Positions 33,854 to 44,855 of a stretch of 64,000 nucleotides of DNA are shown here, piece after piece. Source of the DNA: Gilliamella intestini (GTDB lineage: Bacteria > Pseudomonadota > Gammaproteobacteria > Enterobacterales > Orbaceae); NCBI RefSeq assembly GCF_900094935.1, contig NZ_FMBA01000005.1, positions 31,795 to 95,794 of the forward strand, given 5' to 3'. Made by a program: the position numbers and the translations under genes. Under the pieces are notes generated by a model. It did no database searches. It was not told the origin of the DNA and worked only from the letters and a program-made list of their open reading frames with translations. Each line of letters begins with the position of its first letter. Positions within the stretch are counted from its first letter, which is position 1.

Positions 33854-36127
33854 TTAGTTCAGTGTTTTTCTTACTTCTAAAGTGGCTTGTACTAAATGTT
33901 GTAAGCTTTCAACCACTTCTTTTTCACCACGCGTTTTTAAGCCACAGTCTGGATTGATCCATAATTTTTGGTTATCAATCTTCGCTAGTAACTTTTCAAT
34001 CGTTGCTTTGATTTCGGCTACTGGTGGTACACGTGGTGAATGGATGTCGTAAACCCCAGGCCCCACTTCGGTTTTAAAGTTGTTTGCATTTAGTACGTCA
34101 ATCAACTGTAAATTAGAGCGAGAAGCCTCGAACGAAATAACATCGGCGTCCATTGCATCAATATCTTTAATAATATCAGCAAATTCGCTATAACACATAT
34201 GGGTGTGAATTTGCGTATCAACTTGCACTTTGCTATGTACTAATCTAAATGCAGGGATCGCCCAATCAAGGTATTCGCTGTTCCAGTCGGCTTTACGCAG
34301 TGGTAGTTTTTCTTTTAATGCGGCTTCGTCAATTTGAATGATCTTAATACCCGCTGCTTCAAGATCTAATACTTCATCACCAATCGCTAATGCTATTTGG
34401 AATACCGATTCTTTTTGAGAAATATCTTCTCGTGGGAATGACCAATTTAGAATAGTCACTGGTCCTGTTAACATACCTTTAACTGGTTTGTCTGTCAGGC
34501 TTTGTGCATATTTTGAGTATGCAACAGTAATCGGTTTTGAACGTGAAATATCACCCCAAACAATTGGTGGCTTAACGCAACGAGTACCATAAGATTGTAC
34601 CCATGCTTTTTCAGTAAATACAAAGCCATTTAAGCTTTCACCAAAATATTCCACCATATCGTTACGTTCAAATTCACCATGTACTAACACATCAATGCCA
34701 ATTTCTTCTTGTAATTTAATACATTTGGCAATTTTTTGTTGATTAAACTCAGTGTATTCGTTCAGGCAAATTTCACCTTTTTTGAATTTAGCACGATTTA
34801 AACGTACATCAGATGTTTGTGGGAATGATCCAATAGTGGTAGTTGGTAATAGTGGCAAATTAAAGGCCTTTTTCTGCGCCGCTTCACGCACTGAAAATTC
34901 AGGTAAACGAGTAAAGTCCGAATCTTTTAATGCGGCCACTTTTTGGCGTACCGCTTGGTTTGCACCCTCACGCTCACGAGTAAATAATGTTTGGTTAGCT
35001 TTATAAGCGGCATTATTTTCAGGATTTGCATCATTAAATAATTGACCAAGTTCAGCAAGTTCTTGTAGCTTTTCTTGTGCAAAAGCAAAATAAGCACGTT
35101 GTTGAATAGTTAATTTGGTCTCATTTTGCAATGTATAAGGAACATGCAGTAATGAACAAGAAGTATTGATTACAATATTTGTGGCTTTTTGTTTAATTTT
35201 ACCAAGTAATGCTAAAGTTTTTTGGTAATTGTTTTTCCAGATATTTTTTCCATTTACCACACCAGCAAATAAGACTTTATCGGCAGGGAAACCATTATTT
35301 TCAAGTAAAGCTAACGATTGTTTACCTTCAACAAAATCAAGTCCAATACCATCAAAAGGTAAAGCGACAAGTTCTTTATAACAATCACGTACATCACCAA
35401 AATAAGTTTGTAAAACAATCTTAGTTTGTCCTTTTACCGATAAAATAGCTTGATAAAGTTCGGTAAATAAAGCGATATCTTCTTTATTTAGATCAGTGAC
35501 TAAAATGGGTTCATCAATTTGGATCCACTCAGCACCAAGCGTTGTGAATTTTTGGATGATGTCTTGATAAGCTTTAATAATATCGGCTTTAAAATCACCA
35601 AGCTGTTTTTTACCTAAATACTGCGCTAATTTAAAAAAGGTTAATGGCCCAACCACAACTGTTTTGGTTTGAATGCCTAGTGCTTTGGCTTCTTGATATT
35701 CGTCAAATGGTTTACAGCCGGCTAATTTTATTTGTACTGAATCTTCAATTTCAGGTACTAAATAGTGGTAATTGGTGTTAAACCATTTTTTCATTGCAAG
35801 CGCACGAACATCGCCTTTTTCGCCTTGATAACCACGCGCCATGGCAAAATAGCGGTCAAGTTCAGGCAAACCAAGATCTTGGTAACGTTGTGGAATAACA
35901 TTAAGTAAACATGCTGTATCTAATACCGCGTCATAAAATGAAAAATCATTAGATGAAATAAAAGCAATTTTTTGATCAGCTTGTTGCTTTAAATGTTCAG
36001 CTCTTAGCGCTTTAGCTTCGTTTAATAGCTCAGCTTGTGTTTTATTCCCTTTAAAATAGGCTTCTGTTGCAAATTTAAGTTCACGAAGCTTACCAACTCG
36101 AGGGTAACCAATAACAGCAGTATTCAT
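33854..36127 (-). CDS. metE: MetE, cobalamin-independent methionine synthase
   Basis: 757 residues (E. coli 753), start ATG with AAAAGGAAA. It transfers the methyl group of 5-methyl-THF-triglutamate to homocysteine. Zinc ligands are visible in the C-terminal barrel: HTHMCYSEF (His and Cys), the Glu of GHE-equivalent regions, and the second Cys in PDCGLKTR near the end. The opening [19 protein letters not shown] is typical. No MetJ-like AGACGTCT box is obvious upstream. The product pairs with metF just downstream. Confidence 0.96.
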   Translation of the reverse strand: MNTAVIGYPRVGKLRELKFATEAYFKGNKTQAELLNEAKALRAEHLKQQADQKIAFISSNDFSFYDAVLDTACLLNVIPQRYQDLGLPELDRYFAMARGYQGEKGDVRALAMKKWFNTNYHYLVPEIEDSVQIKLAGCKPFDEYQEAKALGIQTKTVVVGPLTFFKLAQYLGKKQLGDFKADIIKAYQDIIQKFTTLGAEWIQIDEPILVTDLNKEDIALFTELYQAILSVKGQTKIVLQTYFGDVRDCYKELVALPFDGIGLDFVEGKQSLALLENNGFPADKVLFAGVVNGKNIWKNNYQKTLALLGKIKQKATNIVINTSCSLLHVPYTLQNETKLTIQQRAYFAFAQEKLQELAELGQLFNDANPENNAAYKANQTLFTREREGANQAVRQKVAALKDSDFTRLPEFSVREAAQKKAFNLPLLPTTTIGSFPQTSDVRLNRAKFKKGEICLNEYTEFNQQKIAKCIKLQEEIGIDVLVHGEFERNDMVEYFGESLNGFVFTEKAWVQSYGTRCVKPPIVWGDISRSKPITVAYSKYAQSLTDKPVKGMLTGPVTILNWSFPREDISQKESVFQIALAIGDEVLDLEAAGIKIIQIDEAALKEKLPLRKADWNSEYLDWAIPAFRLVHSKVQVDTQIHTHMCYSEFADIIKDIDAMDADVISFEASRSNLQLIDVLNANNFKTEVGPGVYDIHSPRVPPVAEIKATIEKLLAKIDNQKLWINPDCGLKTRGEKEVVESLQHLVQATLEVRKTLN

Positions 36128-36250
36128 TTTTTGTTTTCCTTTTTATCCATTTTCTTTAGAGATAAAAAAGATAACAAAAAAAATTGATATTGAATAATTC
36201 TTGTTTTTTATTGTTTGCTATAGTTTTTTTTTATATCAAATAAAATAAAA

Positions 36251-36278
36251 AATCCCACTATTACTAGATAGTAGGATT
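36251..36278 (-). terminator. Rho-independent terminator of the yagU-like gene
   Basis: AATCCTACTAT and ATAGTGGGATT pair around a 6-nt loop (one mismatch), followed on the minus strand by TTTTATTTTA. It lies 25 bp after the stop codon. Confidence 0.8.
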
Positions 36279-36302
36279 GATTATTAAGTCTATAACTTTA
36301 AA

Positions 36303-36857
36303 TCATTTTTGACGCCATTCACCATGAATAGGTCTTGAAAAGTGAGCAAGTACCGCAATCATACAAATTTCAATTGAAACGCCCCAATAAATATGACCCA
36401 AAATTTCGCTCCAAAGCTCATAGCCATTTAGATTCCATAACCAACCAACAGTACCTTCGGCATCATAAGCAGGATGACGAAAGCCAAGTAATGGAATTAA
36501 AAAACCATGCATAGAGATAGTAATAATCGTGCCATAAACTGCGCCATACCATAGTCGGATTTTGTTGCAATAATATGCACCAGCCACATAAACAAAGGCG
36601 AAAGCAAAACTGAATAACCAGTGATAAAGCGTTACCGCACCAGAAACAGTTGCTGTTTGATAAATATAATCAAGTGAATGAGAATTAATCCCTAACCACC
36701 CAAGCCATGCATCAATATGTGCCGCTGGAGGCGAAATTTCACCTGGGACACGAGGAGGCATATTAACCTCTGATCCCCACTTAACTAAAGCACTAATAAA
36801 ACCACCAATGATTGTTGTCCAAATAATGACTTGACGATTTGTTTTATTTCCAAACAT
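36303..36857 (-). CDS. YagU family (DUF1440) inner membrane protein
   Basis: 184 residues with four hydrophobic segments (about 10-28, 68-90, 100-122, 150-172). The conserved opening IIGGFISALVKWGSEVNMPPR and the HPAYDAEGTVGWLWNLNG stretch match YagU of E. coli, which has been linked to acid resistance. It is monocistronic, with its own terminator. Biochemical function is unknown. Confidence 0.85.
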   Translation of the reverse strand: MFGNKTNRQVIIWTTIIGGFISALVKWGSEVNMPPRVPGEISPPAAHIDAWLGWLGINSHSLDYIYQTATVSGAVTLYHWLFSFAFAFVYVAGAYYCNKIRLWYGAVYGTIITISMHGFLIPLLGFRHPAYDAEGTVGWLWNLNGYELWSEILGHIYWGVSIEICMIAVLAHFSRPIHGEWRQK

Positions 36858-36986
36858 ACTGGGTTTCCATTGTTATAATAAATATATATCCAAATTATAC
36901 TCCTGTGTAATTTTGGATAAAAGAAGAATAAATGAGATTAAAGGGGGTAAAATTTATTGTAATAATTGGTGGAATTATTTATAAAA

Positions 36987-37106
36987 ATGCTTCGGGATAG
37001 AAATTTAGATGAAAAATTGCCAAAGAAGATGCTAGTCGGCGAAAGCATTTCACCAATAAAAAAATGTTATGATTTTTTAGAAAATTATTTTAATCATCAA
37101 GTGTAA
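36987..37106 (+). CDS. Possible 39-residue ORF, doubtful
   Basis: ATG 36987 to TAA 37104-37106 encodes a charged short peptide (LRDRNLDEKLPKKMLVGES then an aromatic tail). There is no clear ribosome site, and the region otherwise is A/T-rich spacer. It may be the tail of a lost gene. The rest of 36858-37262 contains dispersed repeat F and a hairpin. Confidence 0.2.
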   Translation: MLRDRNLDEKLPKKMLVGESISPIKKCYDFLENYFNHQV

Positions 37107-37130
37107 ACAACTCGGTGTTTTCCTACTACT

Positions 37131-37162
37131 TAAACGTTATACGTTCCTGAAACTTTTTGACA
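37131..37162 (-). repeat. Dispersed repeat copy F
   Basis: On the minus strand it reads TGTCAAAAAGTTTCAGG, then AACGTATAAC and GTTTA. It matches the family in order and spacing. Confidence 0.7.
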
Positions 37163-37220
37163 GACTTGGTCTATTTTTTTGTTCTGTTGATCTGATAATA
37201 TTATTTTGATAAGGATAAGG

Positions 37221-37250
37221 TTGTTCTGTAAGCTTATTTTTACAGAACAA
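37221..37250 (-). terminator. Hairpin downstream of dacA
   Basis: TTGTTCTGTA and TACAGAACAA form a perfect 10-bp stem around a 10-nt loop, 13 bp beyond the dacA stop. No T-run follows on the minus strand, so it may be a weak terminator or an mRNA end-protecting hairpin. Confidence 0.5.
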
Positions 37251-37262
37251 CGATAATGAAAA

Positions 37263-38444
37263 CTAGTTAAATAACTTATGGAACTGCAAACCTATCCAAT
37301 CCCATATTCCACCAAAGAATCCTGTTTCTTCAATATCCTGTAAAGCAACAAGTGGTTGTTCGTTAATAACTTTGCCGTCTAATAAAAATTGCATTTTGCC
37401 CACTGTAGTTCCTTTAGTGATTGGAGCATAAATATAATCATCAATTTTATATTCAACTTGTACATCGGCAGCACGACCTTTTGGTACGGTAATAAATGCC
37501 CCATTAACGGCACCTAATTGAATTTTATTTTGATCGCCATACCAGATGGTTTCAGTCGCAACTGGATTACTCGCTTTTACTGGATTTGCAGTTTCAAAAA
37601 ATCGGAATCCCCATACTAAGAGTTTTTTACTTTCTGCTTCACGACCTTTAAATGTACGCCCACCTAGTACCGCTGAAATTAAACGAGTATTGCCATCAAC
37701 TGCTGAAGCAACTAAGTTATAACCAGCAGCATTGGTATGCCCTGTTTTAATTCCATCAACGTTTAATGTGGTGTCCCAAAGTAATCCGTTTCGGTTTAAT
37801 TGTGGTTTGGACAGTGTGTAGGTAAATTCTTTTTGTTTATAAATAGAATATTCTTCAGGTAAGTCACGAATTAGTGCTTGTCCTAAATATGCCATATCTT
37901 TGGCTGTGGTGTATTGTCCTGGTGCATCAAGCCCATGTACAGTTTCAAAATGGGTATGGTTTAGTCCAATTTTTTTTGCATAATCATTCATTAGGTTAAC
38001 AAATGCACCTTGACTACCTGCTACATGTTCAGCCATGGCAATACAAGCATCATTACCTGATTGAATAATTATGCCTTTGTTAAGATCAGAAACAGAAACC
38101 GTTTTACCCACTTCTAAAAACATCAATGATGACCCTTTTAATACTGGGTTACCCGTTGCCCAAGCATCTTTACTAACAACAACCATATCATCATTTTTTA
38201 TGCGTCCTGATCGTAACGCTTGACCAACCACATAGCTGGTCATCATTTTAGTTAAACTTGCCGGATCGCGCTGTTGCTCAGCATTATATTGTGCTAAAAT
38301 TTCGCCTGATTTTGCATCAATTAAAATATAAGCTTCTGCGTCTAATTGTGGAATAGCAGGAATAGGGAAAGCGATTTCAGCTGATACTGATGAACAAATT
38401 GTAAGCGCTAATAAAGCAAAAGATAATTTAAATTTCTTTTTCAT
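37263..38444 (-). CDS. dacA: DacA-type D-alanyl-D-alanine carboxypeptidase (PBP5/6)
   Basis: 393 residues with a signal peptide cleaved after SSVSA (residue 22). The serine active site is complete: SLTK at 63-66, SGN in [11 protein letters not shown], and KTGHT. The C-terminal beta domain and a final amphipathic helix ([13 protein letters not shown]) anchor it to the outer face of the inner membrane. It trims pentapeptides in peptidoglycan. It is last in the phoL-mrdA-rodA-dacA operon, 14 bp after rodA. Confidence 0.93.
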   Translation of the reverse strand: MKKKFKLSFALLALTICSSVSAEIAFPIPAIPQLDAEAYILIDAKSGEILAQYNAEQQRDPASLTKMMTSYVVGQALRSGRIKNDDMVVVSKDAWATGNPVLKGSSLMFLEVGKTVSVSDLNKGIIIQSGNDACIAMAEHVAGSQGAFVNLMNDYAKKIGLNHTHFETVHGLDAPGQYTTAKDMAYLGQALIRDLPEEYSIYKQKEFTYTLSKPQLNRNGLLWDTTLNVDGIKTGHTNAAGYNLVASAVDGNTRLISAVLGGRTFKGREAESKKLLVWGFRFFETANPVKASNPVATETIWYGDQNKIQLGAVNGAFITVPKGRAADVQVEYKIDDYIYAPITKGTTVGKMQFLLDGKVINEQPLVALQDIEETGFFGGIWDWIGLQFHKLFN

Positions 38445-38458
38445 TTATTTAAATTCCG

Positions 38459-39565
38459 TTAAATATTTTTAGATAACATGTATCGATGAGTATGAATAGA
38501 CATAATAATGCCAAAACCGGCCATTAATACCACTAAAGAAGAGCCACCATAACTTATTAGCGGTAATGGTACACCAACTACTGGCAAGATTCCACTGACC
38601 ATACCAATATTAATGAACACATAAATAAAAAATACTAAAATAAGCCCGCCAGAAAGAATTCGACCAAAGGTAGTTTGCGCCCGTGCAGCAATAAACAGCC
38701 CGCGCACAATTAAGCATAAAAACAGAATTAGTAAAATGATGGAGCCAATAAAACCAAACTCTTCAGCAATAACTGAAAAGATAAAATCAGTATGACGTTC
38801 AGGTAAAAATTCAAGTTGTGATTGCGTACCTTCAAGCCATCCTTTACCCCATATTCCACCCGAACCAATTGCTATTTTAGATTGAATAATATGATAGCCA
38901 GCTCCGTTTGGATCGAGTTCAGGATAGATGAATATAAGTACGCGTTTTTGCTGGTAATCGTGCATTAAACAAAACCACATGATCGGTAAAAAAATAGCAA
39001 TTAAAACGAGCGCAATAAGAATATAGCGCCAGTTCATACCTGCTAAAAAAATAATAAAAACGCCTGACATGGTAATCAAAATAGATGTTCCTAAATCAGG
39101 TTGCATAGCAACCAGTAATGTCGGTACGCCAATAATAGCAAGTGTTTGTAGTGTGGTTTTTAATGGCGGTGGGCATCCATCTCGGTGAATGAATTTAGCA
39201 ACCATTAATGGTACGGCAATTTTGGCTATTTCAGAGGGTTGAAATCGCAATACGCCTAAATCTAACCAACGCTGGGCACCTTTGCTGGTATATCCAAAAA
39301 TGTCCACCAGTAATAAGATTAAAATACAAAAAATATACAAATAAGGCGCCCATTTTTCATAAGTTCTGGGCGAAAACTGTGCCAATATAATCATGACAGC
39401 AAAACCAAGTAATATTTGTATTGATCGCTTTTGTATCATGTCGATACTTTGTCCTGCTGCACTCCAAAGAATATATAGGCTATAACCAAGTAATAACGTT
39501 ATAAATAAAAAGAACAGAGGATCTATATGTATTTTTTGCCAAAAACTTTTTTTAATATTATTCAT
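38459..39565 (-). CDS. mrdB: RodA, peptidoglycan glycosyltransferase (SEDS)
   Basis: The best start is the ATG at complement 39563-39565, with AGAGGAC upstream; it overlaps the mrdA stop by 8 bp. The product has 368 residues (E. coli 370), about ten membrane segments, and conserved SEDS signatures: [23 protein letters not shown], and the periplasmic loop [18 protein letters not shown] with the catalytic Asp. With PBP2 it polymerises the lateral wall in rod-shaped cells. Confidence 0.94.
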   Translation of the reverse strand: MNNIKKSFWQKIHIDPLFFLFITLLLGYSLYILWSAAGQSIDMIQKRSIQILLGFAVMIILAQFSPRTYEKWAPYLYIFCILILLLVDIFGYTSKGAQRWLDLGVLRFQPSEIAKIAVPLMVAKFIHRDGCPPPLKTTLQTLAIIGVPTLLVAMQPDLGTSILITMSGVFIIFLAGMNWRYILIALVLIAIFLPIMWFCLMHDYQQKRVLIFIYPELDPNGAGYHIIQSKIAIGSGGIWGKGWLEGTQSQLEFLPERHTDFIFSVIAEEFGFIGSIILLILFLCLIVRGLFIAARAQTTFGRILSGGLILVFFIYVFINIGMVSGILPVVGVPLPLISYGGSSLVVLMAGFGIIMSIHTHRYMLSKNI

Positions 39566-41516
39566 TATTGTCCTCTGTCCCTGTATTGGTTGATGGTTCA
39601 TTGAGTTCGGTAGAATCATTACCTAAAAGGTAAAAATCCAAGATTTTACGAGCTACCGCCCCACCGTTCGAACTACCTCCACCGCCGTTTTCTAAAACAA
39701 TGGCTAATGCAATTTTTGGCTTATCATAAGGTGCGTAAGCAATAAATAATGCGTGATCACGCAGGCGTTCAGGAATTTTATGGGCGTTATAAATTTCGTC
39801 TTGCTTTAAGCCATAAACTTGTGCAGTACCTGATTTACCCGCTGCTTGATATTTTGCATCAGCATAAATTTTACGTGCTGTTCCTCGTGCACCAAACATG
39901 ACTCGGTGCATGCCTTCTTTTACTAGATCCCAATAATTTGATTTAACATTAAATAAACTATTAGTTTCTATATATTTTTCAGGATTAATTGTTGGTTGAT
40001 GTTCATTTGAATTTAAAATATCACTCCTTTTATATAATAAAAAATGAGGAGTATAAGTTTTACCATTATTAATTAATGTCGTTAATGCTTTAGCCATTTG
40101 GATAGGCGTTGCAGTCCAATAACCTTGTCCTATACCAACTGGAATAGTATCACCTTGTAACCAAGACTTTTTATATCGTTTTATTTTCCATTCACGACTA
40201 GGCATAACAGCTCCTGTTTCTTCATTTGATGATATATCAATGCCAGTTCGCTGACCATAACCAAATTTACTCATCCATAAATTTAGGCGATCAATGCCCA
40301 TATCATAAGCGACTTGGTAAAAATAGGTATCAACTGATTCTTCAATCGCCTTTAATACATCAACTCGACCATGCCCCCATTTTAACCAATCACGATAACG
40401 CCGTTCAGTGCCTGGTAATTGCCACCAACCAGGATCATTAACCACACTTTTTGGCGTAACTAGACCTTCACTTAAGGCTGCAATAGAAATAAATGGTTTA
40501 ACAGTTGAAGCAGGTGGATAAGTCCCCAATAAAGCACGATTGAAAAGTGGTTTACTAGGATCTTTTAGTAATTCGTTATATTTAGTACTCGATATACCGC
40601 CAACAAATGAGTTGGAGTCATAACTTGGACTAGAAACCAAGGCTAAAATTTCACCATTATTAGGATCAATAGCCACTACAGCAGCTTTACGCCCAGCCAA
40701 TAATTGCTCAATATAAAGTTGCAATTTAAGGTTGATAGATAAATAGATATCTTCACCTGATTGAGGTGATTTTTTATTCAACTGTCGAACAATGCGTCCT
40801 CGACTATTGACTTCAACCTTTTCATAACCAGGTGTTCCATGCAATAAATCTTCGTAATATTTTTCGATACCCATTTTTCCAATATTAAAAGTGGCTACAT
40901 AATCGCTAGTTTTATTTGCATCTTCTAAGCGCTGTTTATCTTGGCTATTAATTTTAGAAATATAACCAAGAATATGGGTCAGTGATGATCCATAAGGATA
41001 ATAACGATGCTGTATACCTACAATAGAAACAAATGGAAAACGATGTTGATCAACAACAAAACGAGCTATTTGTTTTTCGGTCAAATTATCTTTTAGTGGT
41101 ACCGGACGATGAGCTCTATAGTTACGTCGTTCTTTTTGAAATATTTCAATATCTTCATCAGTCAAATCAACAATTTTTTTTAATTCCTCAAATTGTTCAT
41201 TGAGGTTTTTAGTTTTATCGGGAATAATATTTAATTGATAAGTAATATTATTAATCGCTAATGGCGTACCATTACGATCATAAATCATGCCACGATTCGG
41301 TGGAATAGGGATAATTTCGATGCGATTATCATTAGATTTTGTAGTGTAATAACTATAATTCAAAATCTGTAAACCAGCTAAGTTTACAATCAATACAATA
41401 ATTAAAATAATAATGACAATAAAAGAAAACAGTGCCCGGCGTAAAAACAAGTTTGTTTCCGCTGAATGATCTCGAATATTAGTCTTCTTTTTTTTACTTG
41501 AGATAGGGGTAATCAT
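39558..41516 (-). CDS. mrdA: MrdA, penicillin-binding protein 2
   Basis: 652 residues. A cytoplasmic tail precedes one membrane helix (about 27-50), then the pedestal domain and the transpeptidase domain. Active-site motifs are present: STVK in [10 protein letters not shown], a later SxN-type segment, and KSGTAQ. The C-terminal tail after LLGNDS is short and Glu/Asn-rich. It is the elongasome transpeptidase working with RodA, and its gene sits six bp after phoL. rlpA, often found between rodA and dacA in relatives, is absent here. Confidence 0.94.
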   Translation of the reverse strand: MITPISSKKKKTNIRDHSAETNLFLRRALFSFIVIIILIIVLIVNLAGLQILNYSYYTTKSNDNRIEIIPIPPNRGMIYDRNGTPLAINNITYQLNIIPDKTKNLNEQFEELKKIVDLTDEDIEIFQKERRNYRAHRPVPLKDNLTEKQIARFVVDQHRFPFVSIVGIQHRYYPYGSSLTHILGYISKINSQDKQRLEDANKTSDYVATFNIGKMGIEKYYEDLLHGTPGYEKVEVNSRGRIVRQLNKKSPQSGEDIYLSINLKLQLYIEQLLAGRKAAVVAIDPNNGEILALVSSPSYDSNSFVGGISSTKYNELLKDPSKPLFNRALLGTYPPASTVKPFISIAALSEGLVTPKSVVNDPGWWQLPGTERRYRDWLKWGHGRVDVLKAIEESVDTYFYQVAYDMGIDRLNLWMSKFGYGQRTGIDISSNEETGAVMPSREWKIKRYKKSWLQGDTIPVGIGQGYWTATPIQMAKALTTLINNGKTYTPHFLLYKRSDILNSNEHQPTINPEKYIETNSLFNVKSNYWDLVKEGMHRVMFGARGTARKIYADAKYQAAGKSGTAQVYGLKQDEIYNAHKIPERLRDHALFIAYAPYDKPKIALAIVLENGGGGSSNGGAVARKILDFYLLGNDSTELNEPSTNTGTEDNNE

Positions 41517-41522
41517 ACTCTT

Positions 41523-42545
41523 TTAAATGCTTTTTTCTGTTTGTGATTTATGTTGCTGTTCTTCCCATTTATCATAAGCGTTAACAATTTTAGCTACTAC
41601 TGGATGGCGTACCACATCTTCACTATTAAAAAAATTAAAGCTGATTTCATCAACCTTGCTTAGTACTTCAATCGCATGACGTAAGCCCGATTTTTGATGG
41701 CGCGGTAAATCAATTTGGGTGATATCACCTGTAATTACTGCTTTAGAATTAAAGCCAATACGAGTTAGAAACATTTTCATTTGTTCAATTGTGGTGTTTT
41801 GGCTTTCATCAAGAATAATAAAAGCGTCATTAAGGGTGCGCCCCCGCATATAGGCGAGTGGTGCAACTTCAATCACGCTTTTTTCAATCAGTTTTTCGAC
41901 TTTTTCAAAACCAAGCATTTCAAATAAGGCATCGTAAAGTGGACGTAAGTAAGGATCCACTTTTTGACTTAAATCACCGGGTAAAAAGCCTAACTTTTCG
42001 CCAGCTTCAACTGCTGGTCGAGTTAATACAATACGGCGAATTTGTTGCTTTTCCAGCGCATCAACAGCTGCTGCTACCGCTAAATATGTTTTACCTGTTC
42101 CTGCTGGCCCTATACCGAACGAGATGTCATAATCTAAAACATGAGCAATATATTGAGCTTGATTAGCTGTTCGGGGTTTGATAATACCTCGCTTGGTTTT
42201 AATCATCACTAACTTTCCGCCTTGATGATCAACATAAGCAGGTAAGTGTTCACTTGCTTTTTGTAAAGCTGCTGACTCTTTTATTGCTAAATGTATTTGT
42301 TCAGGATCAATATCAACAACTTTATCTTTGATTTTAGTTTGTTTATACAAGGATTGTAAAATATCAATAGCAGCTTGAACACAGATAGTATCGCCCGTTA
42401 TTGCAAATAAATTACTTCGGTGATTAATTTCAATACCTAGTCTGCGCTCTAGCTGTTTAATATTATCATTATAAGGACCACAAAGACTATTAAGACGCTG
42501 ATTATCAGCAGGTTCTAACACGGTTTCAGTTGTCGTAATATTCAA
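41523..42545 (-). CDS. ybeZ: PhoL (YbeZ), PhoH-like ATPase
   Basis: 340 residues from a TTG start (complement 42543-42545) with GAGGA seven bases upstream. The N-terminal KH-like region leads to the PhoH ATPase with Walker A GPAGTGKT (146-153), LTRPAVEAGEKLGFLPG and Walker B FIILDESQNTT. YbeZ acts with the endonuclease YbeY in ribosome maturation. Here ybeY, normally next in line, is missing and mrdA follows instead. A miaB gene two genes upstream keeps part of the usual order. Confidence 0.92.
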   Translation of the reverse strand: MNITTTETVLEPADNQRLNSLCGPYNDNIKQLERRLGIEINHRSNLFAITGDTICVQAAIDILQSLYKQTKIKDKVVDIDPEQIHLAIKESAALQKASEHLPAYVDHQGGKLVMIKTKRGIIKPRTANQAQYIAHVLDYDISFGIGPAGTGKTYLAVAAAVDALEKQQIRRIVLTRPAVEAGEKLGFLPGDLSQKVDPYLRPLYDALFEMLGFEKVEKLIEKSVIEVAPLAYMRGRTLNDAFIILDESQNTTIEQMKMFLTRIGFNSKAVITGDITQIDLPRHQKSGLRHAIEVLSKVDEISFNFFNSEDVVRHPVVAKIVNAYDKWEEQQHKSQTEKSI

Positions 42546-42569
42546 AAATAAGTCCTCTAATCATTAATA

Positions 42570-43049
42570 TTAATTACTAATACGTCCTTCACACAAAGGA
42601 CACTTTTCAATGCCTTTTAAAAAGTCCATATTGCACTGATGGCAAGATACGATATTTCCGTTAACAACATTGTCAACTGCAGTTGTTGATTGACTTTCAT
42701 CAAACCCTTGAGCTTTTAATTTATTAACTAACATTGAAATAGGTGTTCCACTTTTTAACTCTTGTTCAACATATGACGCTATTTGTTCTTCAAATGTTGG
42801 CGGTACATAGTCGAGCACATTTTCGTTATAATCGCTATTGCATTGATTACATTTTATATAACGTCCTATGGTTGAGTAACTAAAAATAGGAATAAAAAAA
42901 AGTGTAAAATATTTTGCTATTTTTATTTGTGTGTATTTCTGTTGTTTTTCGTCAGTAGTGATATTTTGTTTTGAGCAACAATTAGGACAATTAAATTGTC
43001 CACCGCGTTCGTTAACTTCTCTTCCACGAGTACCAAAAATAATAAACAT
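42570..43049 (-). CDS. Zinc-ribbon family protein
   Basis: 159 residues with three CxxC-type clusters: FNCPNCCSKQ near 20, IKCNQCNSDY near 67, and a C-terminal pair, VSCHQCNMDF and EKCPLCEG. The first two with a TQIKIAKYFTLFFIPIFS strand resemble the zinc-ribbon family found in YIIDP-type and other small proteins. The middle segment (about 85-125) is helical. The function is unknown. It lies between miaB and ybeZ on the same strand, with short gaps. Confidence 0.7.
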   Translation of the reverse strand: MFIIFGTRGREVNERGGQFNCPNCCSKQNITTDEKQQKYTQIKIAKYFTLFFIPIFSYSTIGRYIKCNQCNSDYNENVLDYVPPTFEEQIASYVEQELKSGTPISMLVNKLKAQGFDESQSTTAVDNVVNGNIVSCHQCNMDFLKGIEKCPLCEGRISN

Positions 43050-43128
43050 TTTTCCCTTCCTTTTTTTTGATTTAATGAATTTTTAATTTCTGTTTAAAAA
43101 AAATAACTAAATATTTTACGTTTTGCTT

Positions 43129-44556
43129 TTATGGTTGATAAATACCAACCCCTAAATCATTTTCCTTTCGGGTTCGAGATATAACGGATATTGGTGATTC
43201 ACTTACACGCAAATCCATTTCATCTTCGGTTCTTACTACTTTGCCACGCAATGAATTTGGATAAACGTCAGTAATTTCAACATCAACAAATTTTCCAATC
43301 ATTTCAGGACGACCTTCAAAGTTAACAATTCGATTGTTTTCTGTTCGGCCTGTTAATTCCATCAGATCTTTTTTAGATGGACCTTCAACTAAAATGCGTT
43401 GTACGGTATTTAACATACGGCGGCTAAATTGCATGGCTTGTTGATTGATTCGTTCTTGAAGAATGTACAGACGTTGTTTTTTCTCTTCTTCTGATACGTT
43501 ATCTTCCATTTCTGCAGCTGGTGTGCCAGGACGTGCTGAATAGACAAAGCTGTAACTTAAATCAAAATTGACATCGGCAATTAATTTCATAGTTTGCTCA
43601 AAGTCTTCTTGTGTTTCCCCAGGAAAACCAACAATAAAGTCAGAGCTAATTTGAATATCAGGACGAACTTTACGAAGTTTGCGAATAATCGATTTATATT
43701 CAAGTGCTGTATGCGTTCGTTTCATTAGATTTAATATACGATCAGATCCACTTTGTACTGGTAAATGTAAAAAACTTACCAGTTCAGGGGTGTCACGATA
43801 AACATCGATAATATCATCAGTAAATTCGATTGGATGACTAGTTGTAAAGCGAATACGATCTATACCGTCAATGGCTGCAACTAAGCGTAGTAATTCAGCA
43901 AAGGAACAAATACCACCATCAAACGTTGGCCCACGATAGGCATTAACATTTTGTCCAAGTAAATTTACTTCTCGCACACCTTGTTCAGCAAGTTGAGCAA
44001 TTTCATAAATTACATCGTCACAAGGTCTGCTGACTTCTTCGCCTCGAGTATAAGGCACAACGCAGTAAGTACAATATTTATTGCATCCTTCCATAATTGA
44101 AACAAATGCTGTTGGACCTTCGCTACGAGGTTCTGGGAGGCGATCAAATTTTTCAATTTCAGGAAAACTTACATCAACCACATGATTGCCTTTGCCACTT
44201 CTAACCTGCTCAATCATTTCTGGTAAGCGGTGAAAGGTTTGAGGTCCAAAAATAATATCCACAAATGGCGCACGTTTACGAATATGGGCACCTTCTTGCG
44301 AAGCAACACATCCTCCTACACCAATAATGATATTTGGGTTATTTTTTTTAAGGTTCTTCCAACGCCCTAATTGATGAAAGACTTTTTCTTGAGCTTTTTC
44401 TCGAATAGAGCAGGTATTGAGTAATAAAATATCTGCTTCTTCGGCATTTTCAGTTAAAGTTAAACCATGGGTGGATTCAAGGAGATCTGCCATTTTTGTT
44501 GAATCATACTCATTCATTTGACAGCCCCAAGTTTTGATATGTAATTTTTTGCTCAT
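43129..44556 (-). CDS. miaB: MiaB, tRNA-2-methylthio-N6-isopentenyladenosine synthase
   Basis: 475 residues from the ATG at complement 44554-44556. A radical-SAM methylthiotransferase with two Fe-S clusters: C12, C49 and C83 bind the auxiliary cluster, and C158, C162 and C165 (CNKYCTYC) the radical-SAM cluster. A C-terminal TRAM domain follows. It thiomethylates A37 of tRNAs already isopentenylated by MiaA, whose gene is also in the window at 56 kb. The divergent neighbour is amiC. Confidence 0.96.
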   Translation of the reverse strand: MSKKLHIKTWGCQMNEYDSTKMADLLESTHGLTLTENAEEADILLLNTCSIREKAQEKVFHQLGRWKNLKKNNPNIIIGVGGCVASQEGAHIRKRAPFVDIIFGPQTFHRLPEMIEQVRSGKGNHVVDVSFPEIEKFDRLPEPRSEGPTAFVSIMEGCNKYCTYCVVPYTRGEEVSRPCDDVIYEIAQLAEQGVREVNLLGQNVNAYRGPTFDGGICSFAELLRLVAAIDGIDRIRFTTSHPIEFTDDIIDVYRDTPELVSFLHLPVQSGSDRILNLMKRTHTALEYKSIIRKLRKVRPDIQISSDFIVGFPGETQEDFEQTMKLIADVNFDLSYSFVYSARPGTPAAEMEDNVSEEEKKQRLYILQERINQQAMQFSRRMLNTVQRILVEGPSKKDLMELTGRTENNRIVNFEGRPEMIGKFVDVEITDVYPNSLRGKVVRTEDEMDLRVSESPISVISRTRKENDLGVGIYQP

Positions 44557-44769
44557 CAATAACTCAGCTATATTTAATTGTTAAAATGAAAACGGGTTTA
44601 AATCCGCAATTTTAGCGTGTTATATTGTAATCTTTTGTGATTGTAGGGTCTATAACAAAATAAAAATGACAACTCAAAACTATGCTTGTTTTATTATTTA
44701 AATTGGCAATCTTTTTTATAATAAAAATTGGTAGATGATTTAAAACAGTTTATTTATCAAATAACAGTC

Positions 44770-44788
44770 GATTATGATAATCATTCTT
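44770..44788. promoter_or_regulatory. Candidate Fur box upstream of amiC
   Basis: GATTATGATAATCATTCTT matches 16 of 19 positions of the Fur consensus, including the central ATGATAATCAT. It lies 68 bp upstream of the amiC start, in the divergent gap with miaB. Confidence 0.5.
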
Positions 44789-44855
44789 TTTAATATCACT
44801 TGATTTTATGCTATTATCTGCAACTAATTTTGATAACAAATAAACTGTTTAAGGT

